In this document: piece by piece, positions 27,178-35,431 of the stretch
Numbering within the stretch: position 1 is the stretch's first letter
How the letters are laid out: every line of letters starts with the position of its first letter
Source: Oscillospiraceae bacterium
GTDB lineage: Bacteria; Bacillota; Clostridia; Oscillospirales; Ruminococcaceae
Assembly (NCBI GenBank): GCA_021769725.1
Contig: JAETSI010000002.1
Location: 1-64,000 of the forward strand
Length of the DNA: 64,000 nt
Reading direction: 5' to 3'
Notes under the pieces: model-generated
The model's database searches: none
What the model was told of the DNA's origin: nothing
Seen by the model: the letters and a program-made list of their open reading frames with translations, nothing else
Translations under genes and position numbers: made by a program

Positions 27178-28430
27178 TGTACGAAAATAAAACTGAAAAT
27201 ATTCCGGTCAAGGCAGTTCTTGCCTGTGTGGATACCGGCGAATTTGATGCCGAGGTCTCTATTCGTGAGCTTGAGGAACTTGCTTCAACTGCCGAAGCCG
27301 AGGTGGTCGGTACTGTTATCCAGAAACGCCCCTCATATGATCCTGCGACCTGTATGGGCAGCGGACGTCTTGAAGAATTGAAAGAACAGCTTGAAATACT
27401 CAAAGCCGAGCTGGTTATATTCGACCACGAACTGACAGGCGTTCAGGTGCGAAATATTGAGGATATCCTTGATATACGGGTAATTGACCGAACCACGCTG
27501 ATATTGGACATCTTTGCTCAGCGAGCCCGGACTAAAGAGGGAAAGCTGCAAGTTGAACTGGCGCAGCAGAAGTATCGTCTCCCACGTCTTACCGGAATGG
27601 GTACAGCTCTTTCAAGGCTTGGCGGAGGTATCGGCACAAGAGGCCCGGGTGAAACAAAGCTGGAAACGGATAAGCGGCATATCAGAAAAAGGATCTCCTA
27701 TCTTGAAGCCGAACTGGAGGAGCTTAAAAAGCACCGTGATTTCTCACGCTCACGCCGGAAGAAAGACGGAGTTCTATGCGCAGCGATTGTCGGATATACC
27801 AATGTGGGAAAATCAACTCTGCTTAATGCTTTGACGGATGCTGGAGTTCTGGCGGAAAATAAGCTTTTTGCGACTCTTGATACTACTTCTCGTTCAATAG
27901 AGCTGCCTGACGGACGCAGCGTCATGCTTATTGATACGGTCGGACTGATACGGAGACTGCCGCATAATCTGGTAGAAGCGTTCAAGTCAACGCTGGAGGA
28001 AGCGGCTTCTGCGGATGTGATCCTGAATGTACAGGATCTTTCCTCTCCTGAAAGGCAGGAACAGGCTGAGGTCACAGAACAGCTTCTCACGGAGCTTGGC
28101 TGCGGCGATATACCGAAGATCAACGTAATGAATAAGCTGGATATTGCTCTGGATGCCGATACGGTCTTTGAGGATGATTCAACAGTTCTGATAAGCGCCA
28201 GAGAACAGCGTGGATTTGACAGGCTGCTTGAATGTATCGTAAGAAAGCTTCCGGTGACGGCAAGGAGAATGAAACTGCTTATCCCTTATTCAAAAGCCGG
28301 GCTTGCAGGCAGAATACGTGAGGAAGGAAAGATCTTTTCTGAGGAATTTGTTGAAAACGGCACAGTGACGGATGCTCTGGTTGATGTAAAACTTATCAGG
28401 GAAGCGGAGCAATATCAGATAAAAGAATAA
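27177..28430 (+). CDS. hflX: Ribosome-associated GTPase HflX
   Basis: 417 residues. It binds the 50S subunit and rescues stalled or hibernating ribosomes. The N-terminal domain has 'SYDPATCMGSGRLEEL', a Gly-rich 'GMGTALSRLGGGIGTRGPGETKLETDKR' segment, then the G domain: G1 'GYTNVGKSTLLNAL', G3 'DTVGLIRRLPHNLVEAFKSTL', G4 'NVMNKLD', G5 'ISAR'. It is translationally coupled to hslO, suggesting shared stress use. Confidence 0.97.
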   Translation: MYENKTENIPVKAVLACVDTGEFDAEVSIRELEELASTAEAEVVGTVIQKRPSYDPATCMGSGRLEELKEQLEILKAELVIFDHELTGVQVRNIEDILDIRVIDRTTLILDIFAQRARTKEGKLQVELAQQKYRLPRLTGMGTALSRLGGGIGTRGPGETKLETDKRHIRKRISYLEAELEELKKHRDFSRSRRKKDGVLCAAIVGYTNVGKSTLLNALTDAGVLAENKLFATLDTTSRSIELPDGRSVMLIDTVGLIRRLPHNLVEAFKSTLEEAASADVILNVQDLSSPERQEQAEVTEQLLTELGCGDIPKINVMNKLDIALDADTVFEDDSTVLISAREQRGFDRLLECIVRKLPVTARRMKLLIPYSKAGLAGRIREEGKIFSEEFVENGTVTDALVDVKLIREAEQYQIKE

Positions 28431-28438
28431 GTTCAAAA

Positions 28439-28470
28439 ACAGCCATATACCTTCCGGGGCATATGGCTGT
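28439..28470. terminator. Terminator between hflX and the converging exporter gene
   Basis: ACAGCCATAT pairs perfectly with ATATGGCTGT. A-rich sequence precedes it and T-rich sequence follows, so it can work in both directions. Confidence 0.7.
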
Positions 28471-28484
28471 TCTGTATATTGGGT

Positions 28485-29720
28485 TCATTTTGTTTTTTCC
28501 TGATCTTCTTTTTGATTCTTCTTTTTGATTGGCTCCGGTGCGGTCGGAGCGTAGTCGGCGGTAACTGCGGACATATTTTTGGATTCAAGACGATAGCTGA
28601 TATATTCGCTTATCAGCGAATATACGACGGCAAATACGGGAACACCGAGTATCATTCCGGCAAACCCGAAAAGACCGCCTCCAACAAGAATAGAGAACAG
28701 AACCCAGAATGAGGAAACACCTGTTGACTGACCAAGAATCTTCGGACCGATAACGTTTCCGTCAAGCTGTTGTATAATAAGTATAAGAATTGCAAAAGGA
28801 ATTACCTGCTTCGGCGATGATACAAGAAGCAGAAGTCCGCTTGGAATAGCTCCGATAAAAGGACCGAAAAATGGGATTATGTTAGTGATTCCCACGATAA
28901 CGGAAATAAGAACAGCAAAATTAAGTTTCATAACAGTCATGCAGATGAAACAGAGAAAACCGATAATTATGGAATCAATGATTTTTCCGGAGATAAATCC
29001 GCTTATTGAACTGTTCGTCTGCGTACATATCCGGAAGAAAGCGGAAGCTCCTTTTTTCGGAAGAATCGCATAGGTGAATTTTTTGATCTGTGCCTGAAAA
29101 TGTTCCTTATCATAGAGGAAATAAACGGCTACTATCATTCCTATAAGGAAATCTTTTATAGCGATCACAAATGCAAAGGTACGATCGGTTATTTTGACCA
29201 TGAGATCACCGACTTTAGGAACTAACTCTTCTACAAATTTATTCACATCAATTTCCAGGCGGCTTATCTGCTCATCAGCGTTTTTTACAAGATCTGGATA
29301 TTTGTCGGAGAGAGAATTTACCCAGTCATGGCAGTTGTCGATATATGTGCTGACATTTTCAAAAATACCGGTTATGCTGTTGAGCACCTGCGGCAGTATG
29401 ATTGCAAGAAGAGCTGAAATTATTGCAATAAAAACTGTCATTGCAATGGCGGTAGCGATGATGCGGTTCAGCCTGGGATGCGGCTTTTTGCGTTCAGTGA
29501 ACTTTTTTATCCGTCTCTCCGCAAGCATCATGATAGGATTTACCAGGTAGGCGATGACAAGACCCCAGGTAATCGGTGCGGCCACGGACAGAAATGTCTT
29601 TATCACCTTGCCTACAATAGTGAAATTGAACAGAATAGCGTAGACTACAAGGCAGGCTGTAAAGGTCAGTATGGTGTAAATGGAAATTGTATTATATTTT
29701 GAATTCCAGTTTATTTTCAT
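28485..29720 (-). CDS. AI-2E family transporter
   Basis: 411 residues with about seven or eight membrane segments. 'PITWGLVIAYLVNPIM' at the N-terminus, a long amphipathic central region (residues about 110-190), then 'IVGITNIIPFFGPFIGAIPSGLL' and 'GVPVFAVVYSLISEYI' are hallmarks of the AI-2E/PerM/YtvI family. Members are linked to export of autoinducer-like molecules or to Na+/H+ exchange; the substrate is not predictable. It is monocistronic with its own promoter. Confidence 0.9.
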   Translation of the reverse strand: MKINWNSKYNTISIYTILTFTACLVVYAILFNFTIVGKVIKTFLSVAAPITWGLVIAYLVNPIMMLAERRIKKFTERKKPHPRLNRIIATAIAMTVFIAIISALLAIILPQVLNSITGIFENVSTYIDNCHDWVNSLSDKYPDLVKNADEQISRLEIDVNKFVEELVPKVGDLMVKITDRTFAFVIAIKDFLIGMIVAVYFLYDKEHFQAQIKKFTYAILPKKGASAFFRICTQTNSSISGFISGKIIDSIIIGFLCFICMTVMKLNFAVLISVIVGITNIIPFFGPFIGAIPSGLLLLVSSPKQVIPFAILILIIQQLDGNVIGPKILGQSTGVSSFWVLFSILVGGGLFGFAGMILGVPVFAVVYSLISEYISYRLESKNMSAVTADYAPTAPEPIKKKNQKEDQEKTK

Positions 29721-29753
29721 ATCCCGATTCCTCTTTTCGCTTGTGCTGCCCTA

Positions 29754-29782
29754 ATTATAACATATATTTCCTTAATTTGCAA
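29754..29782 (-). promoter_or_regulatory. Promoter of the AI-2E family gene
   Basis: On the minus strand TTGCAA (29777-29782), 17-base spacer, TATAAT (29754-29759), about 35 bases before the start. Confidence 0.7.
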
Positions 29783-30019
29783 GTCCTGGAATTCTTATTG
29801 CTTTATAAAATGATTCCAAAGTAATTGATAATTATATTAATTATCACATATGCTATAAAGTTAACTTTTAAAAATAAATTTCTTATAAAACTATTGTATC
29901 TTGTGGCTTTTTTTGAAATTAGCCTGTAATTCGATGGGATACAGCAAGAAATCATGGTGGAGATACTTCTTTAAGTTAGCAAAAAATGACTGGTTTATTA
30001 ATAAATAGCAACATACGAC

Positions 30020-30048
30020 TTGATTTGTTCATGAAAACGCAATAAAAT
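30020..30048 (+). promoter_or_regulatory. Candidate promoter of the xylanase/esterase gene
   Basis: TTGATT (30020-30025), 17-base spacer, TAAAAT (30043-30048). It would give an unusually long leader of about 275 bases. Other AT-rich matches exist, so this is tentative. Confidence 0.5.
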
Positions 30049-30202
30049 ATTAATATAAGATGACCTTTGAAAATTCATTTACCAGAAGTGCTTTTCAGAG
30101 GAAGCCATTTACTGACAGGGATCTGCACACTGTTCAGTACTTGATTCCGGATACGTTTCCGGATAAAATTTACCATTATATTAATTTAATTGAAAGCGAG
30201 GA

Positions 30203-30307
30203 ATGATGCATATTAAGAAAAGCTTTTTAAGCAGAATTCCGACAGAGTTCTTAATGCGGTGTTGCCGTAAAGAACTCAAAGAAATCCGGATGGATTTCAC
30301 CTACTGA
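30203..30307 (+). CDS. Possible 34-codon leader ORF ahead of the xylanase
   Basis: An ATG behind GCGAGG opens a frame MMHIKKSFLSRIPTEFLMRC and stops 23 bases before the xylanase start. The sequence is basic and not recognised. It runs through the two leader hairpins, so translation would melt them, as in attenuation leaders. It could be chance in a short region. Confidence 0.25.
   Translation: MMHIKKSFLSRIPTEFLMRCCRKELKEIRMDFTY
30245..30298 (+). promoter_or_regulatory. Two hairpins in the xylanase leader
   Basis: GAGTTCTT (30245-30252) pairs with AAGAACTC (30270-30277), and GAAATCC (30281-30287) pairs with GGATTTC (30292-30298). Both stems are perfect and lie just before the xylanase ribosome binding site. 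There is no T tract. They may control translation or mRNA stability. I cannot match them to a known riboswitch. Confidence 0.45.
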
Positions 30308-30330
30308 TTATTTCTAAAGGGAGGATTTTT

Positions 30331-33180
30331 ATGAAACTGAAAAGTAAATTAAGCAAATTGGCTGGTGTGTTTACAGTTGCAGTTATGTGCTTCACGATGC
30401 TTCCAAAAATGCCGACTTCTTCTTCGGCAGCAAATGTTGGCGATAAGCTCAGCGTTGGCAACGGTACGAATCAGCATAAGGGCAATTGCGACGGTTACAG
30501 CTACGAGGTCTGGATTGACACAACTGGCGGCAACGGTTCTATGACACTCGGTCAGGGCGCTGCTTTCAAGGCGGAGTGGAACGCAAGCGTCAGCAGCGGT
30601 AACTTCCTTGCTCGCCGTGGTCTGGACTTCGGTTCCCAGAAAAAGGCTACCGATTATCCATACATCGGTATGGATTATGAAGCCGACTATCGTCAGACCG
30701 GGAGCGCAAACGGCAACTCACGTCTTTGCGTATACGGCTGGTTCCAGAACAAGAACGCCGGTAACGTACCGCTCGTTGAGTATTACATCATAGAGGACTG
30801 GGTAGACTGGTGTCCGGATGCTAATGGCAAGATGGTTACCATTGACGGCGCACAGTACAAGATTTTCCAGATGGATCACACCGGTCCGACTATCAACGGC
30901 GGCAGTGAGACCTTTAAGCAGTATTTCAGTGTACGTCAGCAGAAGAGAACCTCCGGTCACATTACTGTTTCCGATCACTTCAAAGCATGGGCAGACGAAG
31001 GCTGGGGTATCGGTAATCTTTATGAGGTTGCTTTGAATGCTGAAGGCTGGCAGAGCAGCGGCGTCGCAGATATCAAAAAGCTCGATGTTTATACAGACCC
31101 CAGCGGAAATCCAAACCCTACGCCCGACCCTACTCCCTCAGTAGAACCCGATGCAGACGGTAATTATTTCAAGAGCACATTTGAGTCCGGTACTGACGGC
31201 TGGTCAGAGAGAGGCGATGCATCTGTTTCAACTGATTCCAGCAATTATTATTCCGGCAAGAAGTCACTTTATGTTACAGGACGTACAGATAACTGGCACG
31301 GCGCTTCTATCGCTCTCAATTCTGATGCCTTTGTTGGCGGAAATACCTACAGTTTCAGCACAGGTGTTCTTCAGAAGAGCGGCTCGTCAGTTGATATGCA
31401 GCTTACACTTCAGTATAAACTGAACGGTGAAGACAATTACGATCAGATAGCTTCTGCTACAGTAAAAAGTGGAGAGTGGACAAAGCTTGAGAATACTTCA
31501 TTCACTATTCCCTCCGGAGCATCAGATCTTTTGCTTTATGTAGAAGCTCCCGACAGCCTTACAGATTTTTATATTGACGAAGCACAGGGATCAAAGTCAG
31601 GCGTAAAGTCATCTGTAACAACAGGCGGCGGTACGGTTGCTAGCGGAACAATTACAACAACTACAACAACTACAAAGAAACCGTCCGTAACAACTACAAC
31701 AACAGCTAAATCTGAGAATCCCGGTTTGAAAGTTACTCTCTGGGGCGATGCAGACTGTGACGGCAGGGTTTATCTTAATGATGCGGTACTTGTTATGCAG
31801 GCAATTGGAAATCCTGACGCATACGGCGTAAACGGAAGTGATGCAAGCCATATTACTGAACAGGGAAAACTTAACGCAGACGTAAACGAGGCTGGAAATG
31901 GTCTTACAAACCTTGATGCTCTTGCTATTCAGAAATATCTCCTTGGCATGATAAGCAAGCTTCCTGAGAGCGTTCAAGAGGGCAACACAGATCCTATAGT
32001 AACAACTACACCCCCTGTAGATACAGATGCTGAATTTTTTGATGACACTTTCTCTTCAGGAACAGACGGCTGGGAGCAGAGAGGAGCAGCAGCACTCTCA
32101 CTCGACAATTCAACTTATTATTCAGAGGGATCATCCCTTAAAGTTACGGGCAGAGAGGACACATGGCAGGGCGCTGCAAAGGCTCTTGACAATTCGTATA
32201 AGGCAGGAAGCACATACAGTTTCAGTGCCGCAGTTCTTCAGGCATCCGGTTCTTCTCAGACTGCCAAAATGACCCTCAAGTATAATCTTGACGGAGAGGA
32301 AATGTATGACGAGATAGCATCTGTAGCAGCAGCTGACAAAACATGGACAAAGCTCGAAAATACAGCTTACACTATTCCGGCAGGAGCAACTGATCTTTTG
32401 CTTTACGTTGAACTTCCCGATTCAACGGCTGATTACTATCTTGATGATGTTCAGGCAGCTTCAAAGGGAACAGCATCAAAGGTAGTAACAGGAAGGGGAA
32501 CGGTAGGAGAGATTTCAATTCCTGATATTACACCTTCGGGAAAAGTTGATCCTTCGAAGCCTATGGTTGCTATCAGCTTTGACGACGGTGCATCTCCGAC
32601 AACGGGTACAAGAATTATAGACGCTCTTGCAAAGCAGGATTTCCGTGCAACATTCTTCTATGTTGGCGACTGGATCAGAGGAACTGACGGCGAGCAGGAA
32701 GTTAAATATGCTTATTCAAAGGGCATGGAGATCGCTAACCATACAAAATCTCACCCCAATCTTACAGAGAAATCTGCATCCGAGATAAGAAGCGAGTATG
32801 ACCAGTGTGCATCCAAACTTAAAGGAATTATCGGAACAGAGCCTTCAAAGCTGCTGAGACTTCCTTATCTTGCTTCTAATCAGACTGTACAGTCAACTCT
32901 TAATGATGTTCCGCTTATCACTTGTTCTATTGATACACAGGACTGGAACGGCGCAACAAAGGATCAGATGGTAAATAAGATCAAGACAGCAATGAATGAT
33001 GGTTCTCTTAATGGATCTATCGTACTTTGTCACGAGACATATGAGGCAACAGCAGCTGCAATAGAAGAGCTTGCACCTTACCTTAAGGAACAGGGTTGGC
33101 AGATAGTAACCGTTTCCGAAATGTTTGAGGCAAAGGGGAAGCAGCTTAATGGCGGACAGATCCACACAAAGTGTAATTGA
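30331..33180 (+). CDS. Cellulosomal xylanase / acetyl xylan esterase (GH11-CBM22-dockerin-CBM22-CE4)
   Basis: 949 residues with a signal peptide. GH11 spans about 35-252 (catalytic Glu in 'PLVEYYIIEDW' and in 'NLYEVALNAEGWQSSG'). CBM22 modules span about 277-426 and 567-710 and share 'DGW..RG' and 'YY..G.SL.VTGR' patterns. A Thr-rich linker (438-460) precedes a dockerin at 470-546 ('GDADCDGRVYLNDAVLVMQA' and 'LTNLDALAIQKYLLGMI', two Ca-binding repeats). The CE4/NodB domain at 743-945 has SFDDG, NHTKSHPN, RLPY, DTQDWNG and LCHE. It should cut xylan and remove acetyl groups while docked on a scaffoldin. The order recalls R. flavefaciens XynB-type enzymes from memory. Confidence 0.95.
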   Translation: MKLKSKLSKLAGVFTVAVMCFTMLPKMPTSSSAANVGDKLSVGNGTNQHKGNCDGYSYEVWIDTTGGNGSMTLGQGAAFKAEWNASVSSGNFLARRGLDFGSQKKATDYPYIGMDYEADYRQTGSANGNSRLCVYGWFQNKNAGNVPLVEYYIIEDWVDWCPDANGKMVTIDGAQYKIFQMDHTGPTINGGSETFKQYFSVRQQKRTSGHITVSDHFKAWADEGWGIGNLYEVALNAEGWQSSGVADIKKLDVYTDPSGNPNPTPDPTPSVEPDADGNYFKSTFESGTDGWSERGDASVSTDSSNYYSGKKSLYVTGRTDNWHGASIALNSDAFVGGNTYSFSTGVLQKSGSSVDMQLTLQYKLNGEDNYDQIASATVKSGEWTKLENTSFTIPSGASDLLLYVEAPDSLTDFYIDEAQGSKSGVKSSVTTGGGTVASGTITTTTTTTKKPSVTTTTTAKSENPGLKVTLWGDADCDGRVYLNDAVLVMQAIGNPDAYGVNGSDASHITEQGKLNADVNEAGNGLTNLDALAIQKYLLGMISKLPESVQEGNTDPIVTTTPPVDTDAEFFDDTFSSGTDGWEQRGAAALSLDNSTYYSEGSSLKVTGREDTWQGAAKALDNSYKAGSTYSFSAAVLQASGSSQTAKMTLKYNLDGEEMYDEIASVAAADKTWTKLENTAYTIPAGATDLLLYVELPDSTADYYLDDVQAASKGTASKVVTGRGTVGEISIPDITPSGKVDPSKPMVAISFDDGASPTTGTRIIDALAKQDFRATFFYVGDWIRGTDGEQEVKYAYSKGMEIANHTKSHPNLTEKSASEIRSEYDQCASKLKGIIGTEPSKLLRLPYLASNQTVQSTLNDVPLITCSIDTQDWNGATKDQMVNKIKTAMNDGSLNGSIVLCHETYEATAAAIEELAPYLKEQGWQIVTVSEMFEAKGKQLNGGQIHTKCN

Positions 33181-33232
33181 TGTTTCTTAAAGTGTGTTTT
33201 TAAAATAAGATTTCTTCAATTTATATCCCCTT

Positions 33233-33268
33233 GCAGCAGCCGACTATTAAGGTCGGCTGCTGTTTTAT
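33233..33268 (+). terminator. Terminator after the xylanase/esterase gene
   Basis: CAGCAGCCGAC pairs with GTCGGCTGCTG around TATTAAG, followed by TTTTATTC. Confidence 0.9.
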
Positions 33269-33328
33269 TCTTTCAGCTAAAAAACGTGGTTTGCAACTGC
33301 CTGTTGACAAATTGTAAAGTCTGGCTGC

Positions 33329-33357
33329 TTGACTTCAACTGAAATATATCATATAAT
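33329..33357 (+). promoter_or_regulatory. Promoter of the XRE membrane regulator
   Basis: TTGACT (33329-33334), 17-base spacer, TATAAT (33352-33357), about 50 bases before the start. A second TTGACA lies at 33304. Confidence 0.8.
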
Positions 33358-33405
33358 TAGACCGTAATCAATTGATATGCAATATACAGCAAAGGAGAAA
33401 ATTTT

Positions 33406-34410
33406 ATGATTTTTGCAGATAAGCTTATTGATCTAAGAAAGAAAAACGGTATGTCTCAGGAAGAACTAGCCGAAAAGATGAACGTCAGCCGTCAAGCAGT
33501 TTCTAAATGGGAGGGAGCGCAGTCTGTGCCGGATTTAAACAGAATACTTGCACTCTCTCGTATTTTCAGTGTAACTACTGATTATCTTTTAAACGATGAG
33601 ATCGAAATACTCGATGATGAACCGGTTATCGGAGATGACGATGAGAAATCTCTCAGAAAAGTGACAATGGAAGAAGCAGCTGCTTTTCTTAAAATAAATG
33701 AAAAAAATGCACGGCGTACAGCTTTTGCTGTTTTTCTCTGTATTTTTTCGGTGATTCCGCTTATATTGCTTGGTGTGGCAGGTGAAGGCGGCAGGATTCC
33801 GTTATCAGAGGACGGAGCAGGAGTGCTCGGACTTATAATTCTTTTACTTATAGTTGCTGTGGCAGTGGGGATTTTTATGGTATCAGATAGTGAAATGAAT
33901 CTGTATAAATATCTTGGAGAAGAAAGCATAGATACCGAATATGGAGTTTCCGGCATGGTAAGAGAAAAAAAGAAAAACTATGGCTTTTCGTATACACGTG
34001 ATAAAATTCTGGGTTCAATTCTTTGTATAATTTCTGTTATCCCTATGATCGGCTCGGCACTTATTTCAGAATCTGATTTTACATATGCCATAGGATTATG
34101 TATTATGCTGTTTATTTGTGCTTACGGTGTATATTTCCTTGTCAGAGCTGAGAATATCAACGAGGGTTTTGAAAAACTTCTTGAAGAGTGTAAATTTTCT
34201 AAAGAAAACAAAGCAGTAAAAAAAGAATATGACAGCAGACCAAGCATAGGGAAAATATATTGGCTCATAGTTACAGCGCTGTTTCTGGTTGATGGATTCA
34301 TTTCAGATGACTGGGGAGATAACTGGATAATTCTTGTTATCGGAGCTGTTCTATATGGCGTTGTGGTTGAATTCTCAAAACTTTTCGGCGGTAAATCCGG
34401 CAAATTATAA
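33406..34410 (+). CDS. XRE regulator with C-terminal membrane segments
   Basis: 334 residues. Residues 3-65 form an XRE helix-turn-helix (MSQEELAEKMNVSRQAVSKWEGAQSVPDLNRILALS). After a linker there are about four to six hydrophobic segments: 'TAFAVFLCIFSVIPLILLGVA', 'GVLGLIILLLIVAVAVGIFMV', 'ILGSILCIISVIPMIGSALI', 'AIGLCIMLFICAYGVYFLV', and two near the C-terminus. This DNA-binding plus membrane layout is common in Firmicutes and suggests a membrane-tethered regulator sensing envelope state. The target is not evident. It precedes the AraC gene, but a 116-base gap suggests a separate unit. Confidence 0.85.
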   Translation: MIFADKLIDLRKKNGMSQEELAEKMNVSRQAVSKWEGAQSVPDLNRILALSRIFSVTTDYLLNDEIEILDDEPVIGDDDEKSLRKVTMEEAAAFLKINEKNARRTAFAVFLCIFSVIPLILLGVAGEGGRIPLSEDGAGVLGLIILLLIVAVAVGIFMVSDSEMNLYKYLGEESIDTEYGVSGMVREKKKNYGFSYTRDKILGSILCIISVIPMIGSALISESDFTYAIGLCIMLFICAYGVYFLVRAENINEGFEKLLEECKFSKENKAVKKEYDSRPSIGKIYWLIVTALFLVDGFISDDWGDNWIILVIGAVLYGVVVEFSKLFGGKSGKL

Positions 34411-34526
34411 TAATATTAAAAAGAAATTTGTTATAAATCAACAAAGTTTTTGCCCATCTATTTACAAATTATTTATTATGTTATATAATAAATATGAAAG
34501 TATAAATTTAAAGCGTGGTGAATAAT

Positions 34527-35387
34527 GTGATAAAGTATCTTTCAGGAGATTATGAAACCGTGGATTACGATGAAAAAAAGTATGTACTGCTTCATGATAA
34601 TTATGATAACGAAGCATATCCTGTACATTGGCACAGTGCCGTTGAACTTCTTATGCCTTTGAAGAATCATTATATTGTCAATGTGGGAGGTATTGATTAT
34701 CGTATAGAGGAGAATGAGGTGCTTATCATTCCCCCCGGAGAACTACACAGTATGCCTGCTGTTCCGGGGCACAGACTGATATTCCAGTGCGATAATGTTA
34801 ATTTAGGAGAAGTTCCGGTGCTGGAAGCTGTTATGAGATCTTTAAAATCACCTGTGCTTATTACTCCGGAGTACAGTAAAGAACTTCACATTTTCGCCAG
34901 AAAAACTATGATGGATATATATAAAATGTATAATTCGAAATCAGAGCTTGCCGTAGTCAAAACTTATCTGATGATGATAGATCTTTTCATGGCTCTGCGG
35001 GAATTTCAGCTGGAGCAGAGCAAGATACTTATGGATTGCGATGACGAGAAGATCAGCGAATACAGCGAAAAATTCGGTACAGTTTTTAAATACATCGACA
35101 ATAATTATATGTATGATATTTCACTGGATCAGCTTGCAAATGTTGCAGGCTACAGCAAATATCATTTTTCAAGGATATTCAAGCAGTATAATTCCATGTC
35201 ATATTTGCAGTACATAAATGCACGCCGCACAAGAGCGGCAGAGCTTCTGCTTCTTGATCCGACTATCCCTATAACTGAGGTGGCAATGAGATCGGGATTC
35301 AAGAGCCTTACCACTTTCAATCGTATTTTCAAGGAGATAAAGCACTGTACGCCTACGGATTTCAAGAAGCTTTATTCTAATCATTAA
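34527..35387 (+). CDS. AraC-family transcriptional regulator with cupin sensor
   Basis: About 286 residues from GTG 34527 (after GTGGTGA); GTG 34515 is an in-frame alternative. The N-terminal cupin-like AraC ligand domain shows 'PVHWHSAVELLMPL' and 'VLIIPPGELHSM'. The C-terminal pair of helix-turn-helix motifs is 'ISLDQLANVAGYSKYHFSRIFKQYNSMSYLQYINARRTRAAELLL' and 'ITEVAMRSGFKSLTTFNRIFKEIKHCTPTDFKK'. Such proteins usually activate carbohydrate genes on binding a sugar. No sugar-use gene adjoins it except the xylanase 1.3 kb upstream, so a role in fibre use is only a guess. Confidence 0.9.
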   Translation: MIKYLSGDYETVDYDEKKYVLLHDNYDNEAYPVHWHSAVELLMPLKNHYIVNVGGIDYRIEENEVLIIPPGELHSMPAVPGHRLIFQCDNVNLGEVPVLEAVMRSLKSPVLITPEYSKELHIFARKTMMDIYKMYNSKSELAVVKTYLMMIDLFMALREFQLEQSKILMDCDDEKISEYSEKFGTVFKYIDNNYMYDISLDQLANVAGYSKYHFSRIFKQYNSMSYLQYINARRTRAAELLLLDPTIPITEVAMRSGFKSLTTFNRIFKEIKHCTPTDFKKLYSNH

Positions 35388-35421
35388 AAAGAGCCGCACT
35401 GTTTTAAAGTGCGGCTTTTTA
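35386..35421. terminator. Terminator after the AraC gene
   Basis: AAAAAGAGCCGCACT pairs with AGTGCGGCTTTTT. It lies just before the IS element and may also have served the anti-sigma gene from the other side before the insertion. Confidence 0.9.
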
Positions 35422-35431
35422 CATATAGATT

